Shown here: in pieces, positions 1 through 9,204 of the stretch
Position numbering within the stretch: the first letter of the stretch is position 1
Layout of the letters: the number at the start of each line of letters is the position of its first letter
Source: Hymenobacter wooponensis
GTDB lineage: Bacteria; Bacteroidota; Bacteroidia; Cytophagales; Hymenobacteraceae
NCBI RefSeq assembly: GCF_004745865.1
Contig: NZ_SRKZ01000001.1
Location: 992,001 to 1,056,000 of the forward strand
DNA: 64,000 nt
Reading direction: 5' to 3'
Notes under the pieces: generated by a model
Seen by the model: the letters and a program-made list of their open reading frames with translations, nothing else
Told to the model about the DNA's origin: nothing
Database searches by the model: none
Made by a program: the position numbers and the translations under genes

Positions 1-275
1 TCTGAGTCAAGAAACAAAACATACTTACCACGAGCATGTGCTAGACCATAGTTACGAGCTGCCCCCCGTTCGGCATTCTTTTTTGGCAGATATTGCAAAC
101 GCCTATCCGCCAGCAAAGGCTCAACTACCTCCGCTGTGGTATCTGTACTTCCGTCGTCCACCAATAAAACCTCAAAGTCATTAAACTCTTGTCTAAAAAC
201 AGACTTAATTGTGTCAGTCACGAAATCTGCTCGATTGTAAGACGGAATGACAACAGAAAAATAAGGAGACACCAT
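1..275 (-). CDS. Glycosyltransferase family 2, partial (C-terminus beyond window)
   Basis: This is the first ~91 residues of a GT-A fold family 2 glycosyltransferase, running off the left edge of the window. Visible are the N-terminal beta strand VVIPSYNRADF, the nucleotide-binding LLVDDGSTD motif and, at the edge, FLDSD, which is the metal-binding DxD-type motif. It starts at ATG 275 and lies 30 bp downstream of the next gene in the same direction, so it continues the polysaccharide operon. It would transfer a sugar from a nucleotide-sugar donor at the cytoplasmic face of the membrane. The sugar and acceptor cannot be read from this fragment. Confidence 0.85.
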   Translation of the reverse strand, partial: MVSPYFSVVIPSYNRADFVTDTIKSVFRQEFNDFEVLLVDDGSTDTTAEVVEPLLADRRLQYLPKKNAERGAARNYGLAHARGKYVLFLDS

Positions 276-305
276 TCTTGAGAAAGCTAGCAAGAGAAAA
301 TCACC

Positions 306-1235
306 TTAACGCAGCAGCGTTTTAATACGTCGCCACTGTTGGCCTAAGGCAGGATTATCCATGTAAAGCTCACGCAAGCGAATACGAAGCAATGCAGGAA
401 CTTTCGATATAGAAAAATCAGAATACACTTTCTTATTCTTACTGGGCGAGCGCTGTAAATAATCCTGATACAGGTACCTGAACCTATTTTGACAAAGCAT
501 CGTCCACGGACGTTGTAAAGTAAAATGCAAAATTATTTTATCCTGTAAGAAACGGTTGAATTGCTTATGTGATAAGTCTTCAGGAATGTATGAATAAAGA
601 GTATTAAAGCGCGAATCAATTTTTTTCCAATTGCCTATTAGCACAGCATTTAAGGCACATTGATCAACAAACTTAATTCTCTCAGGAAACTGCAATAAAT
701 ATTCAAATGCTTTTTCAGTAATTTGCTGCCGACGCCACTCAGCTAAATCCATATATAACACACCAGAATTAAAGTAATCTCCCTCTTGTGTTATACCAAG
801 CAGCGGCTGATTTTTCACCCAGTTGTCATAGACAGCAGCTACAGGCCTCCCTTCCAGCTCAAGCAAACTAAATTGCCGCAAATCGCCTACTACAAGTGTA
901 TCTGTATCTATATAAAGGAGATTTTCTACCGACTCTGGCACTAAAAAAGGAAAGAAAAGTCGATAATAAACCGCTGCCGTCCATGTGCCAGACAGCACGA
1001 ATTTGCTAACTATATCCTGATCAATTGTATAAAATACAATGCTCGAATTAAATGAATTAACCCACTGCTGAATAAAACTTTTACAATCTTCATCAATTCC
1101 ACTAACCACAGCATGCAGGCATATTAAATTATGCCTATTATTATCATAAATAGAACTTGCTAGTGCATAAAATTGCGCCAGATAATTTTTATCGAATGCA
1201 AGTGCCACATGTACCGCTGGCAAAGTCGAATCCAT
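306..1235 (-). CDS. Glycosyltransferase family 8 (LPS galactosyl/glucosyltransferase-like)
   Basis: A retaining GT8-family glycosyltransferase of about 309 residues. The N-terminus VHVALAFDKNYL followed by a domain ending in LLYIDTDTLVVGDL contains the DxD metal site at about residues 110-113. FNSGVLYMDL (about 155) and DQCALN (about 191) are the other two conserved GT8 blocks. The family adds hexoses to LPS outer core or other glycans using UDP-sugars. I chose ATG 1235; the open frame extends to a TTG at 1244, which I consider less likely. It follows the upstream GT2 gene by a short gap and belongs to the same operon. The acceptor is unknown. Confidence 0.88.
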   Translation of the reverse strand: MDSTLPAVHVALAFDKNYLAQFYALASSIYDNNRHNLICLHAVVSGIDEDCKSFIQQWVNSFNSSIVFYTIDQDIVSKFVLSGTWTAAVYYRLFFPFLVPESVENLLYIDTDTLVVGDLRQFSLLELEGRPVAAVYDNWVKNQPLLGITQEGDYFNSGVLYMDLAEWRRQQITEKAFEYLLQFPERIKFVDQCALNAVLIGNWKKIDSRFNTLYSYIPEDLSHKQFNRFLQDKIILHFTLQRPWTMLCQNRFRYLYQDYLQRSPSKNKKVYSDFSISKVPALLRIRLRELYMDNPALGQQWRRIKTLLR

Positions 1236-1252
1236 TCTTTCCAAGGTTGGTC

Positions 1253-2059
1253 TTACAACAATTTATTCACAAGCCTTATCATAACTCTATGCAAATAACC
1301 ATAATTGCTTTTCATAAAAATTTGCTCATTCTTTAACATCATTTCGTTTTTAGCACCTGAGCTTCCACCCATTAAATGAACAACTTCAGCATCAGCAAAA
1401 AAGTGAATCTCATAACCTAACTTCTTAATATCCCAACACCACTGCATATCTTCATAATACATAAAGAATTTATCATCTAATTTTTGCCCTGGTAATTGAT
1501 TCAAAATAGAGGCCGAAAACATAAAAAAAGCTCCCCATACCCAATCTGCTTTAACAGTTTTCTGGTGATCAAAAAAAGCACCCAGCAGTATTTCCCCGCT
1601 TATAGATTTCGGAACCAACTTTTGAAGTCGAAGTATTTCCGCTAAAGGCACGAAAACTGATGGAAAACGTTGAGCTACCGCCTGGTGCTGACCATCAGGA
1701 TATACTAACCTGGCCGAAACAACTCCTGCAGCCGGAGTTCTCTCCATGTAGTCAAATACCTTGTGAATTGCATTATCCTTTAAATATGTATCGCTATTAA
1801 GTAGCAGTATATAGCGTCCAGTCGCACGTTGAATACCTAGGTTATTACCACCGGCAAACCCTACGTTCTCTACACTTTGAACTAAAATCAATTCAGGAAA
1901 TTCATCCTTAAATAAAGAGGGGTTTATTTGTGTAGAAGCATTATCTACAAGAATTACCTCAATGCTTATATTTCGTGTATTCGCATATACCGAAGCTATA
2001 CATTGCCTTGTCAATGCATAGGTATTATAATTGATTACAACAACAGAAACATCAATCAT
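1253..2059 (-). CDS. Glycosyltransferase family 2 (rhamnosyltransferase-like)
   Basis: A GT2 enzyme of 268 residues. It opens with VSVVVINYNTYALTRQ, has EVILVDNAST at about 34-43, GFAGGNNLG at about 67-75 and NSDT at 88-91 in place of the DxD motif. This 'VDNAS...NVGFAGGNN...LNSD' pattern is typical of the WbbL/rhamnosyltransferase-like branch of GT2, so a deoxyhexose transfer is plausible but not proven. Its ATG overlaps the stop of the upstream gene by 4 bp, indicating translational coupling. Confidence 0.88.
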   Translation of the reverse strand: MIDVSVVVINYNTYALTRQCIASVYANTRNISIEVILVDNASTQINPSLFKDEFPELILVQSVENVGFAGGNNLGIQRATGRYILLLNSDTYLKDNAIHKVFDYMERTPAAGVVSARLVYPDGQHQAVAQRFPSVFVPLAEILRLQKLVPKSISGEILLGAFFDHQKTVKADWVWGAFFMFSASILNQLPGQKLDDKFFMYYEDMQWCWDIKKLGYEIHFFADAEVVHLMGGSSGAKNEMMLKNEQIFMKSNYGYLHRVMIRLVNKLL

Positions 2060-2949
2060 GCCGACGGAAAAAATCTACTAAACACACTTTTTATTCTAGA
2101 TATCCATCTAGAATTACGCATAGCCAAAGCCAATTGACCAGGTCGCTCTAAAGGATTGTTCACATAATAATTCACAATATCATTTATAGAATCTCCTTCT
2201 ATAAATATCAATTTTGGCCAATTTCTTGGATAAATAGGGTGAAAATTCACAAAGCCACGGTAATTATCTTCCGTCAAACTTTCCCAAAATTCTATATATC
2301 CGTTTATATCGAAATCATTAGAATGACCCCAATTTCGAACTTTTTGTTCTATTTCTTGTGAAGTCCTTGCCCAGGATTGATGAATTATTTCGTAAGGCAC
2401 CAACACGTTAAACCAATCACTAATCCTAGCATGTTTATAAGCTGGCTTATTAGTTGCAGCTCCAATTATTTCTGAAGAAGCAAATTTTTCTGCTTCAACG
2501 GCCAGAAAACCTTTTTCTAGTTTTTTGAATAATGTAATAGATGGGCAAATTATATTAACTGGATAACTGAAGCTTGAATTTCTTAGCCATTGAGCAAACT
2601 TTCCAAAATTCACAAAATACTCATCTGCGTCAAGCTGCACGTGCCACCCTCCAGGGCCCTGGTGTTCAGCCATCAATTGACGTTGCCTTGAATCGTTCTC
2701 AATAGGCGTAAGCTCGGGCTTGTAAAACACATCTTCGTATACATCTATCTTATTCTTGTAATCTAATTTCTTTATAAGTTTTCTAAAACCTTGTTCGTCA
2801 AATAAAAATTCTTTTCCTGACCAACCTACTCTATTTTTGTCAATAGATATGCAAATCTTGTCTGCATCTTCATAAACTATTGGCAAAGATTGTTCTAATA
2901 GATACCAATCGTAGGCAACCACAAAACCCACCTTTATTTCATTCTTCAT
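2056..2949 (-). CDS. Glycosyltransferase-like protein with LDADE motif
   Basis: A 297-residue protein with a GT-A-like layout: an N-terminal KVGFVVAYDW segment, then GGWHVQLDADEYF at about 101-112. LDADE probably provides the metal-coordinating acidic cluster. It resembles the 'glycosyl transferase family 2 / DxDEF' proteins that sit in capsule and O-antigen loci, but the middle and C-terminus carry no motif that fixes a donor. It overlaps both neighbours by 4 bp, so it is part of the same transcriptional unit. Function beyond a sugar transfer is inference. Confidence 0.7.
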   Translation of the reverse strand: MKNEIKVGFVVAYDWYLLEQSLPIVYEDADKICISIDKNRVGWSGKEFLFDEQGFRKLIKKLDYKNKIDVYEDVFYKPELTPIENDSRQRQLMAEHQGPGGWHVQLDADEYFVNFGKFAQWLRNSSFSYPVNIICPSITLFKKLEKGFLAVEAEKFASSEIIGAATNKPAYKHARISDWFNVLVPYEIIHQSWARTSQEIEQKVRNWGHSNDFDINGYIEFWESLTEDNYRGFVNFHPIYPRNWPKLIFIEGDSINDIVNYYVNNPLERPGQLALAMRNSRWISRIKSVFSRFFPSA

Positions 2950-3944
2950 TTAGATTGGGCAAAAAATTGCTTTGAATGGTACAGCAAATCCTTTAAAAAT
3001 GCCATATCTATCGAAAATTGGCACAAAAGTTTAAATGAATAGTAATAACCTAACTTATATTTTTTTTCATTAAAAGACTGTATAGCATGATCTTTTATGG
3101 CCAAGTGATGTGTAGCAAATAGTATTGGTAATGAAGTAGAGTACTTTTTGATATCGTATAGTTTTTTTTCTATATTTCTTGATTGGAATTGTTTATTTAG
3201 ATATGTTGGCAGCAGCGAATCAATAATTTCTTTTTGTACTCTATGCCAATAATGATAAACATATTGATCACAGGGCTCTAGTTGAGTACGAGTTTGAAGG
3301 ATGAGTGAAAACGCAGACTGCTCACTCCCATGACTTTTGCTAGGTGGGTAAAACTCATCTGTCAAACTATATACATCAGGTAGCCATGATGCCACCTGAT
3401 ACGGCAAACCCATAACCCCAGCATTCCAAGAAGCTTGCTGAGCAGTATATGACTCAACACCTTGGCTTGTAATAAATGTTTTACTCTCAATTAAATTTAG
3501 AAATGCTCTTTGCGTCTGTCCAGCTGGTAATGGCGCTTCCCGGCATGACTCGAAAGGATACTCTAATAAGTGCATAAAGCTTTTTCCGGGGGTGAAAGAC
3601 TTCATCCATAGCGTAGCATCTTCAATAAAAAAAGTATCAGAATCGATATAAAGTATTGTTGCCTCAGGATACAGCAGAAACGTTTCCTCAATCAACGCAA
3701 TCTTCATGCGATGTAGAAAATCAATTCTGCCACGCATGCTCTTCATCTTTTCAGGAGTTAGATGTACATAATGCACATCAATGTCTGACAGGTATTGCTG
3801 AAAGAAAGTGGAGTTGTCAGTGAAGATTACTGTTTTAACCACTTTTTTATCTCCACTGTATCTCGCCCAAAAACTTAGAACTGCGAAGACAGCTCGTCTA
3901 TATTCGCTTTCCTTACCAAAGGACTGGGTTACAAGTAGATACAT
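2946..3944 (-). CDS. Putative nucleotide-diphospho-sugar transferase (GT8/GT77-like)
   Basis: About 332 residues. The N-terminus MYLLVTQSFGKESEY and the later TILYIDSDTFFIED (DxD at about 101-103 from this start) match a GT-A glycosyltransferase family common in polysaccharide loci. The strand-turn-DSD arrangement follows GT8-like enzymes, but no second diagnostic GT8 block is obvious, so I leave the family open. The open frame extends 69 bp upstream to a GTG at 4013 with a Ser-rich stretch; I prefer ATG 3944 because the conserved-looking part begins there. It ends inside the start of the next gene (4-bp overlap). Confidence 0.7.
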   Translation of the reverse strand: MYLLVTQSFGKESEYRRAVFAVLSFWARYSGDKKVVKTVIFTDNSTFFQQYLSDIDVHYVHLTPEKMKSMRGRIDFLHRMKIALIEETFLLYPEATILYIDSDTFFIEDATLWMKSFTPGKSFMHLLEYPFESCREAPLPAGQTQRAFLNLIESKTFITSQGVESYTAQQASWNAGVMGLPYQVASWLPDVYSLTDEFYPPSKSHGSEQSAFSLILQTRTQLEPCDQYVYHYWHRVQKEIIDSLLPTYLNKQFQSRNIEKKLYDIKKYSTSLPILFATHHLAIKDHAIQSFNEKKYKLGYYYSFKLLCQFSIDMAFLKDLLYHSKQFFAQSK

Positions 3945-4005
3945 AATAGCAAAGAAGGTACAAGAGCTTGAAGTATGTATTGCAGAGTTGTCAAGAAATG
4001 AGCTA

Positions 4006-5133
4006 CTATTCACAATACAGCTGTTCCAAAGCGCAAAGATATCTCTTTAGAGTAAACTGTTCTGCCACCACACTAACACCAGCTACTCGCAGCCGCTCAC
4101 ACAATACTGGATCGCTTAGCAAGCGCTCTATTGCTTTGTATATGGCCTCACTATCCATAAAGGGCACTATTAAAGCGTTGTCTTCATGTCGAATAAACTC
4201 TGGCGCAACTCCTGACAGCGTGAATACAGAAGGTATTCCAGAAGCCAGCGCTTCCACATATGTCTGCCCAAATGCTTCACTATGATCTGCGATTGGTGTG
4301 TGAACGTAAACATCGAATAGTTGATATAATGACACCAAATCATTCTCAAACGGTACCTGCTTGTAAGCATCCTTGGAGAGATATTGTTGAAGCAAAGCCT
4401 GAACCTGAGCATGATAATCTCCTTGGGCATTGGCTAGCACCAGCAGGGCTTTAGGGTACTTCTTCCGCAACTCTGCAAAGGCGGGAATGATATACTGAAT
4501 ACCCTTGAGCTCAGTCTGCCGGGCTATTACTCCTACGACTGGGTAAGAGTCATTTATTGCATATTTAACTCGCAAGGCAGCTACCTGATCGGCTTGGGGT
4601 TGCATAAACATGGCTAAGTCAAAGCCATGATGAATAAGCCGCACTTTACTTGGTGAAACTTGCTCCTGCTTTATTAGGACTTGCTTCACCATCTGGGTAA
4701 TAGCCACAATGTGAGTAGCCAATGTATTCGTAAAACGGTCGTAGTATACTGCCCGGGGAAAGTACTGGTGGTGGTAGGTTGAGTGGTGCCGAGTTAAAAT
4801 TCGCTTGGGAATGCCTAAGAACCGAGCAGCCAACAGACCTACTACGTTAGCGTCAAATAGGTGTGTGTGTACTACCTGAGACTGCCATCGCTTTAATTGC
4901 GCCTTTACCGCAACAATAGCACTGAATAAATCAGATTTACCACGGTATGACACTCTCACCACTGGCAAACCACGCTCACGCAAAAAACGCTCTAACTCCG
5001 TATCTACTGTATTTAGCAATATGAATGAAAGCTCGATCTTTTGTTTATCTAAAAAGGAAGCAATCCATTCAAACGATAGGGCCTTATTTATATGCGCGAT
5101 TACATAGGTAACGCGAACTGGAGAAGAAGCCAC
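4006..5133 (-). CDS. Glycosyltransferase family 4
   Basis: A retaining GT-B fold glycosyltransferase of 375 residues. The N-terminal acceptor domain includes VVHTHLFDANVVG (about 87-99) and LTRHHSTYHH. The C-terminal Glycos_transf_1 domain has the donor-binding EX7E motif, E286 to E294 in SEAFGQTYVEALASG, followed by GIPSV. Family members use UDP- or GDP-sugars at the inner membrane surface. The start codon is GTG 5133; no ATG lies near it. It stands 62 bp before the next gene and 62 bp after the previous one in the same direction. Confidence 0.9.
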   Translation of the reverse strand: MASSPVRVTYVIAHINKALSFEWIASFLDKQKIELSFILLNTVDTELERFLRERGLPVVRVSYRGKSDLFSAIVAVKAQLKRWQSQVVHTHLFDANVVGLLAARFLGIPKRILTRHHSTYHHQYFPRAVYYDRFTNTLATHIVAITQMVKQVLIKQEQVSPSKVRLIHHGFDLAMFMQPQADQVAALRVKYAINDSYPVVGVIARQTELKGIQYIIPAFAELRKKYPKALLVLANAQGDYHAQVQALLQQYLSKDAYKQVPFENDLVSLYQLFDVYVHTPIADHSEAFGQTYVEALASGIPSVFTLSGVAPEFIRHEDNALIVPFMDSEAIYKAIERLLSDPVLCERLRVAGVSVVAEQFTLKRYLCALEQLYCE

Positions 5134-5195
5134 TTTGTGTAGAATTCCTTATGTTAGAAGAGCAATTAAAACTTTTTGCAAATAGAAAGCATTAT

Positions 5196-6203
5196 TTATC
5201 TACTTATTTTTGCTAGCATCTTATCACCTACAAACTGCCGAATACCACTCAACTTATTGCTAAAAAGAAATTTTGAGAATTCCCTGACGAATTTCCTCGC
5301 AAAGCCCGGATAAACTTGTGCTAGATTGTGATATATCTCATAATTACGTTGTAACGGAATCCGGTAATTAACCATGCCATAAAACCATTTTGGCAATAGA
5401 CCATTTACCTTTATCTTATATAAGGCCGGATCAGGATTAAACCTTTTAAGTTTAACCATCATTTTTGCTTCTTCAGCGAAAGCTACTCCGCTCACCAAAG
5501 TTGCGCTTCGCACGTTGTTTGTATGCTGACGGAAATAGTTTAATGGCTCGGCCACAAAAGCTACATTCGTTATGGCAAGCATACAAGACCAGAACCACCA
5601 GTCACCTGACAGTTTCATAGTCGCATCAGCAGGGCCAACCTGATCACTCACGCTTCTACGCAATACAGCAGCGCTGGCATTAGGGATAACGCACATCAGC
5701 GGCATATAGCGTTGCACTAGCGTTAGACCAGGCATTACAAAGTCCTGCTCCCACAGTTGAGGGTCAGTGCGCCTGAAACCAAGGCGATGGTTGATATGAT
5801 TTAAGTTGCCATTCTCATCTACGTCAGTAGACATACAGTACACTATTCCTATCTTAGGATTAGCATCAAGCTTGGCAGTTAGGACCTCTAAGAAGCGAGG
5901 ATCGGCATAGTCATCGCTTTCTGCAATCCAGATGTACGGAGCCCGGGCTTCCGCAAACCCTTTGTTCCATTGTTTAAAAGTACTACCGCTGTTCTGCTCG
6001 TTATAGATTGTACGAATTCGGTCATCTTTTTGAGCATATTCGTCAATCACAGCACGACTGTTATCTGTAGAGCAATCGTCTAAAATAAGAATATCTAGAT
6101 CTTCTTCTGTCTGATTTAATACACTTTCAATTCGCTGAGGCAGGTACTTAGAGTGGTTATAATTCGGAATTACAACAGTTACTTTAGGTTTTGCAGAAGC
6201 CAT
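5196..6203 (-). CDS. Glycosyltransferase family 2
   Basis: A GT2 enzyme of 335 residues starting at ATG 6203. Motifs are VTVVIPNYNHSKYL at the N-terminus, LDILILDDCSTDNS around 37-49 and WIAESDDYADPRFL around 92-105, where ESDD is the metal-binding site. The C-terminal third carries the acceptor-specific region with GDWWFWSCML near 220. It is the first gene after the ABC transporter in transcription order. Specificity is unknown. Confidence 0.9.
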   Translation of the reverse strand: MASAKPKVTVVIPNYNHSKYLPQRIESVLNQTEEDLDILILDDCSTDNSRAVIDEYAQKDDRIRTIYNEQNSGSTFKQWNKGFAEARAPYIWIAESDDYADPRFLEVLTAKLDANPKIGIVYCMSTDVDENGNLNHINHRLGFRRTDPQLWEQDFVMPGLTLVQRYMPLMCVIPNASAAVLRRSVSDQVGPADATMKLSGDWWFWSCMLAITNVAFVAEPLNYFRQHTNNVRSATLVSGVAFAEEAKMMVKLKRFNPDPALYKIKVNGLLPKWFYGMVNYRIPLQRNYEIYHNLAQVYPGFARKFVREFSKFLFSNKLSGIRQFVGDKMLAKISR

Positions 6204-6268
6204 GTTGCAACACGTAAATTTATCTGAAAGCAGTTAAGAAAATATCAAAGAACTCTTACAATAAGCAC

Positions 6269-8038
6269 TCAGTTGGCGAGGACATTTCTTACAAGTTCAT
6301 CGTACGTTCGTTCTGCAATTAACCTACCGTCTTTCATTTCATATATTTTTGTACAGTCACGTAGGGTTGTGATTCGATGAGCTATTATAAAAATAGTTAT
6401 ATCAGTAGTAGCTAAACGACTTATAGCTTCATTCACTTCCCGCTCAGTTTCATTATCAAGTGCACTGGTTGCTTCATCCATAAGTAGGATTTCAGTACGC
6501 TTATAAAGTGCGCGTGCTATGCCAATACGCTGCCTTTGTCCACCAGAAAGACGTGAACCTCGTTCTCCAATAAGTGAATTTATCCCATCGGGTAGTGATT
6601 GTACAAAATCAGCTAATGAAGCCTGCTCAATGGCATATTGCAACCGTTGCTCATCCACATTTTTGTCGGCTAAAGTTATGTTGTCCCGAATAGATGCTTC
6701 CATTAAGAAAGTATCTTGTTTTACATAGCCCACAAGACGATACCAAGCGTCCAGATTGTGCTCAGTTAACGGATGGCCATCAATGAGTAACTGACCTTGT
6801 TGCTCTTCATAAAAGCGAAGCAATAGGTTCATCAACGTAGTTTTTCCTGAACCAGAAGATCCAACTAACCCTATACGCTCACCTTTGCTTACTTTAAAAG
6901 ATATATTGTTAAGGACAGGTTTGATTGTTTCTGGAAATGCAAAAGTGACGTTGCGTAATTCAATTGAATGTTCAAATACCAACGGCTGTTGTAACGGTGC
7001 TACTTTTTCTTCCAAATGCCTATGCAAGCTTAAGTTATCGAATACAAACCTATGTTGCTTTAGGGAAACCAAGGACAAAATCAAGCGATTAACAGAGGGC
7101 ATCAAACGGTATGCTGCAGCTGCAAACAAGCCGATAATAGTTACCAAATTTTCAGTATTTTCTGAGATCAGAAGGGAGTATAGAAAAATAGTAGCAACTG
7201 CGAGAATTGCCACCATCTCAATCATTTTGAGCGGCAGTTGGCTATATAAGTAAGAAACAGCTTCTAAATCTTGTAGTTCCTCTTGGTTCTCAAGCACCTT
7301 GTCTTTGACTTGAAATTGTTTGCCTGCTAATTTAAGCTCAACGTATCCAGCAAAGGCTTCTGACATTAGTTTGAAAGTAACCGGTTTCAAGACATCTGCT
7401 CTGATGCCTATACGCATGGACCTATTGCGCAGTACACGATATGTGAGAGAAGTAGCAGGGCCTAACACTACTGCTAATACAAGAAATAAAGCTGGTTGAT
7501 AAATTAATATTGCAATTACGATAACTAGAGTTACAACTAATTCAGAAAAAAATTGAAACAACTGCCTTATTATTCCATTCACAAAAATCTGAGGCACTCC
7601 AACTGTGTAATGAATAAGATTAGAAGTACCTACTCTGCTAAAGTCCCAAAACGACAGATTATTATACTTACCAAGCTGGTTATTAACTACCTTCAAAGCA
7701 ATTTCAGCAGTAAAACGCACCTGTTGATAATTTACTAAAGTAGTAAATGCATTTTTAACCAAAAAGAATATTATTAATCCTATAATCAGGAAGACTAGGA
7801 ATGTTTTCTCCGATTGAAAATGCAAAGCATGATATACCCAATTAGTAATAGAGTTACGAAAAATTGAACCCGGGCGCGAAGCAGCTATAATAATGGGAAC
7901 CAGTGAGGCTAGTCCAAATACATCTATTACAGATGACAATATTAATAGCAGAAACATCCAGGCAGCCTTGCGCTTTTGAACACTGGACAAATAGAACAGG
8001 AAATTGCGAACCGATTCGCTAATAATACCTTGGCTCAT
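6269..8038 (-). CDS. ABC transporter, fused permease and ATPase (PglK/MsbA-like glycolipid flippase)
   Basis: A half-size ABC exporter of about 589 residues that probably forms a homodimer and flips a lipid-linked oligosaccharide or exports a glycolipid. The N-terminal half has about six hydrophobic helices, for example WMFLLLILSSVIDVFGLASL and FLVFLIIGLIIFFLV. The C-terminal ATPase has Walker A GSSGSGKT (about 393-400), signature LSGGQ (about 497-501), Walker B ILLMDE (about 517-522) and an H-loop IIAHR. Its place in a glycosyltransferase cluster supports a PglK-type flippase; a Wzx gene is not seen. I chose ATG 8038; an upstream TTG at 8071 is possible. A -7 box lies at 8160-8167. Confidence 0.9.
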   Translation of the reverse strand: MSQGIISESVRNFLFYLSSVQKRKAAWMFLLLILSSVIDVFGLASLVPIIIAASRPGSIFRNSITNWVYHALHFQSEKTFLVFLIIGLIIFFLVKNAFTTLVNYQQVRFTAEIALKVVNNQLGKYNNLSFWDFSRVGTSNLIHYTVGVPQIFVNGIIRQLFQFFSELVVTLVIVIAILIYQPALFLVLAVVLGPATSLTYRVLRNRSMRIGIRADVLKPVTFKLMSEAFAGYVELKLAGKQFQVKDKVLENQEELQDLEAVSYLYSQLPLKMIEMVAILAVATIFLYSLLISENTENLVTIIGLFAAAAYRLMPSVNRLILSLVSLKQHRFVFDNLSLHRHLEEKVAPLQQPLVFEHSIELRNVTFAFPETIKPVLNNISFKVSKGERIGLVGSSGSGKTTLMNLLLRFYEEQQGQLLIDGHPLTEHNLDAWYRLVGYVKQDTFLMEASIRDNITLADKNVDEQRLQYAIEQASLADFVQSLPDGINSLIGERGSRLSGGQRQRIGIARALYKRTEILLMDEATSALDNETEREVNEAISRLATTDITIFIIAHRITTLRDCTKIYEMKDGRLIAERTYDELVRNVLAN

Positions 8039-8159
8039 TCTTTTGTGTAAATGAAAATGCCTCTGCTGCAACTTATATCGTCAACCTTGTAATAGGCACT
8101 TTTTTCGCTACAAGCTGAACATGGTGGCCCTGAGTCGAGAGTTCTCAAGATTTGAACCA

Positions 8160-8167
8160 CAAAGATA
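8160..8167 (-). promoter_or_regulatory. Bacteroidota -7 box for the ABC transporter gene
   Basis: The minus strand reads TATCTTTG, an exact TAnnTTTG match, in the 160-bp gap between two same-strand genes. It would start transcription near 8153, leaving a leader of about 115 nt. No TTG at the -33 position is evident. Confidence 0.4.
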
Positions 8168-8199
8168 GGCAAACCCTAGCGATAGATGCTTCCAGAGGT

Positions 8200-9144
8200 C
8201 TACTCAGTGCGAGAACCTTTGTAGTATCCCGTGTATAAGGCTGTTCCCAGCAATAGATTAGTAATTCGAAAGTATAAAGGATCGAATGCTTGTTTATTAG
8301 GTATGAGTGTAAGTAGCTTCATTAAGAGTGGACGCAACACTGCGGTTGTAGTATATACACCCGACTTCAAGAACCCGTAGTGATATGCTAATTCGATATG
8401 ACCAAGTTCAACTGCTACTCGTCGCGTTTCACCTCCACGTTGCCGACGAGATAACCAAGCCTGAACATTCATTCTATCAGCCTCATTATGATACATTGTG
8501 CTGGCAGGGTAGATATAAGGCTGAATATGGTTTTTTTCTAACCGTTGACTAAATTCATGATCCTCAAATCCTGCATGAGGAAAGTTCTCGTTATACCCGC
8601 CTACTAGCTCGAAGTCTGCTTTGCGAATAGCAAGATATTGGCTCGTAACCCCGGTAGCCGCAAACAATTGTTGGTCGTCCCAAGGTAATCCGCGACACCA
8701 TCCTTTTAAAGAATCAAAACCATAGTAGTGCAGATAACGCCCAAATTGAGTACTCTGCACATACGCCTGTAGCTCTGGCGGATATATCCAGTTTAAGTTA
8801 AAGCACTTTGGCTGATGCGCGTACTGTTGATGCAACTCTAAAGTGGCCTTGATGTTATCTGCATTAATCCACATATCGTCATCCATGAATACTAGCAAGT
8901 CGGCGGCGGCTTGCTTACCGCCAAGGTTACGGGCTGAAGCCACACCACTTCTCGGATTGTCAATTACCCGAACTTTATCTTTGTATTCATTAGGAAGAGA
9001 AATGCTTTCTGTCTTTGAATCATTAATAATAAGCACCTCTGCTTCGATGCCTTTCAAGGCTCTGTAAACTCTTTCTAGAGTAACCGCCAGGATAGCTTTA
9101 CGGTCTTTTGAAGCAATGATGAGACTTAACGTAGCTACAGACAT
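8200..9144 (-). CDS. Glycosyltransferase family 2
   Basis: A 314-residue GT2 enzyme starting at ATG 9144. It has LSLIIASKDRKAIL, then EVLIINDSKTE around 36-46, GVASARNLGGKQA around 67-79 and LLVFMDDDMW with DDD at 88-90. The later GYNENFPHAGFEDHEFSQR contains the ED pair that often serves as catalytic base in GT2 enzymes. It is the promoter-proximal gene of this sub-operon: a clear -7 box sits just upstream, and a decayed insertion sequence lies beyond that. Confidence 0.9.
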   Translation of the reverse strand: MSVATLSLIIASKDRKAILAVTLERVYRALKGIEAEVLIINDSKTESISLPNEYKDKVRVIDNPRSGVASARNLGGKQAAADLLVFMDDDMWINADNIKATLELHQQYAHQPKCFNLNWIYPPELQAYVQSTQFGRYLHYYGFDSLKGWCRGLPWDDQQLFAATGVTSQYLAIRKADFELVGGYNENFPHAGFEDHEFSQRLEKNHIQPYIYPASTMYHNEADRMNVQAWLSRRQRGGETRRVAVELGHIELAYHYGFLKSGVYTTTAVLRPLLMKLLTLIPNKQAFDPLYFRITNLLLGTALYTGYYKGSRTE

Positions 9145-9178
9145 GAGAACAATGAACTCTGATTGCGTAAATTATAAG

Positions 9179-9186
9179 CAAAGTTA
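9179..9186 (-). promoter_or_regulatory. Bacteroidota -7 box for the 8200-9144 glycosyltransferase
   Basis: The minus strand reads TAACTTTG, an exact TAnnTTTG match, ending about 35 bp before the ATG at 9144. The expected transcript start is near 9172. The insertion-sequence remnant begins about 20 bp further upstream, so any -33 element would fall at the element's edge. Confidence 0.5.
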
Positions 9187-9204
9187 CACTGCTATGCTTT
9201 ACTC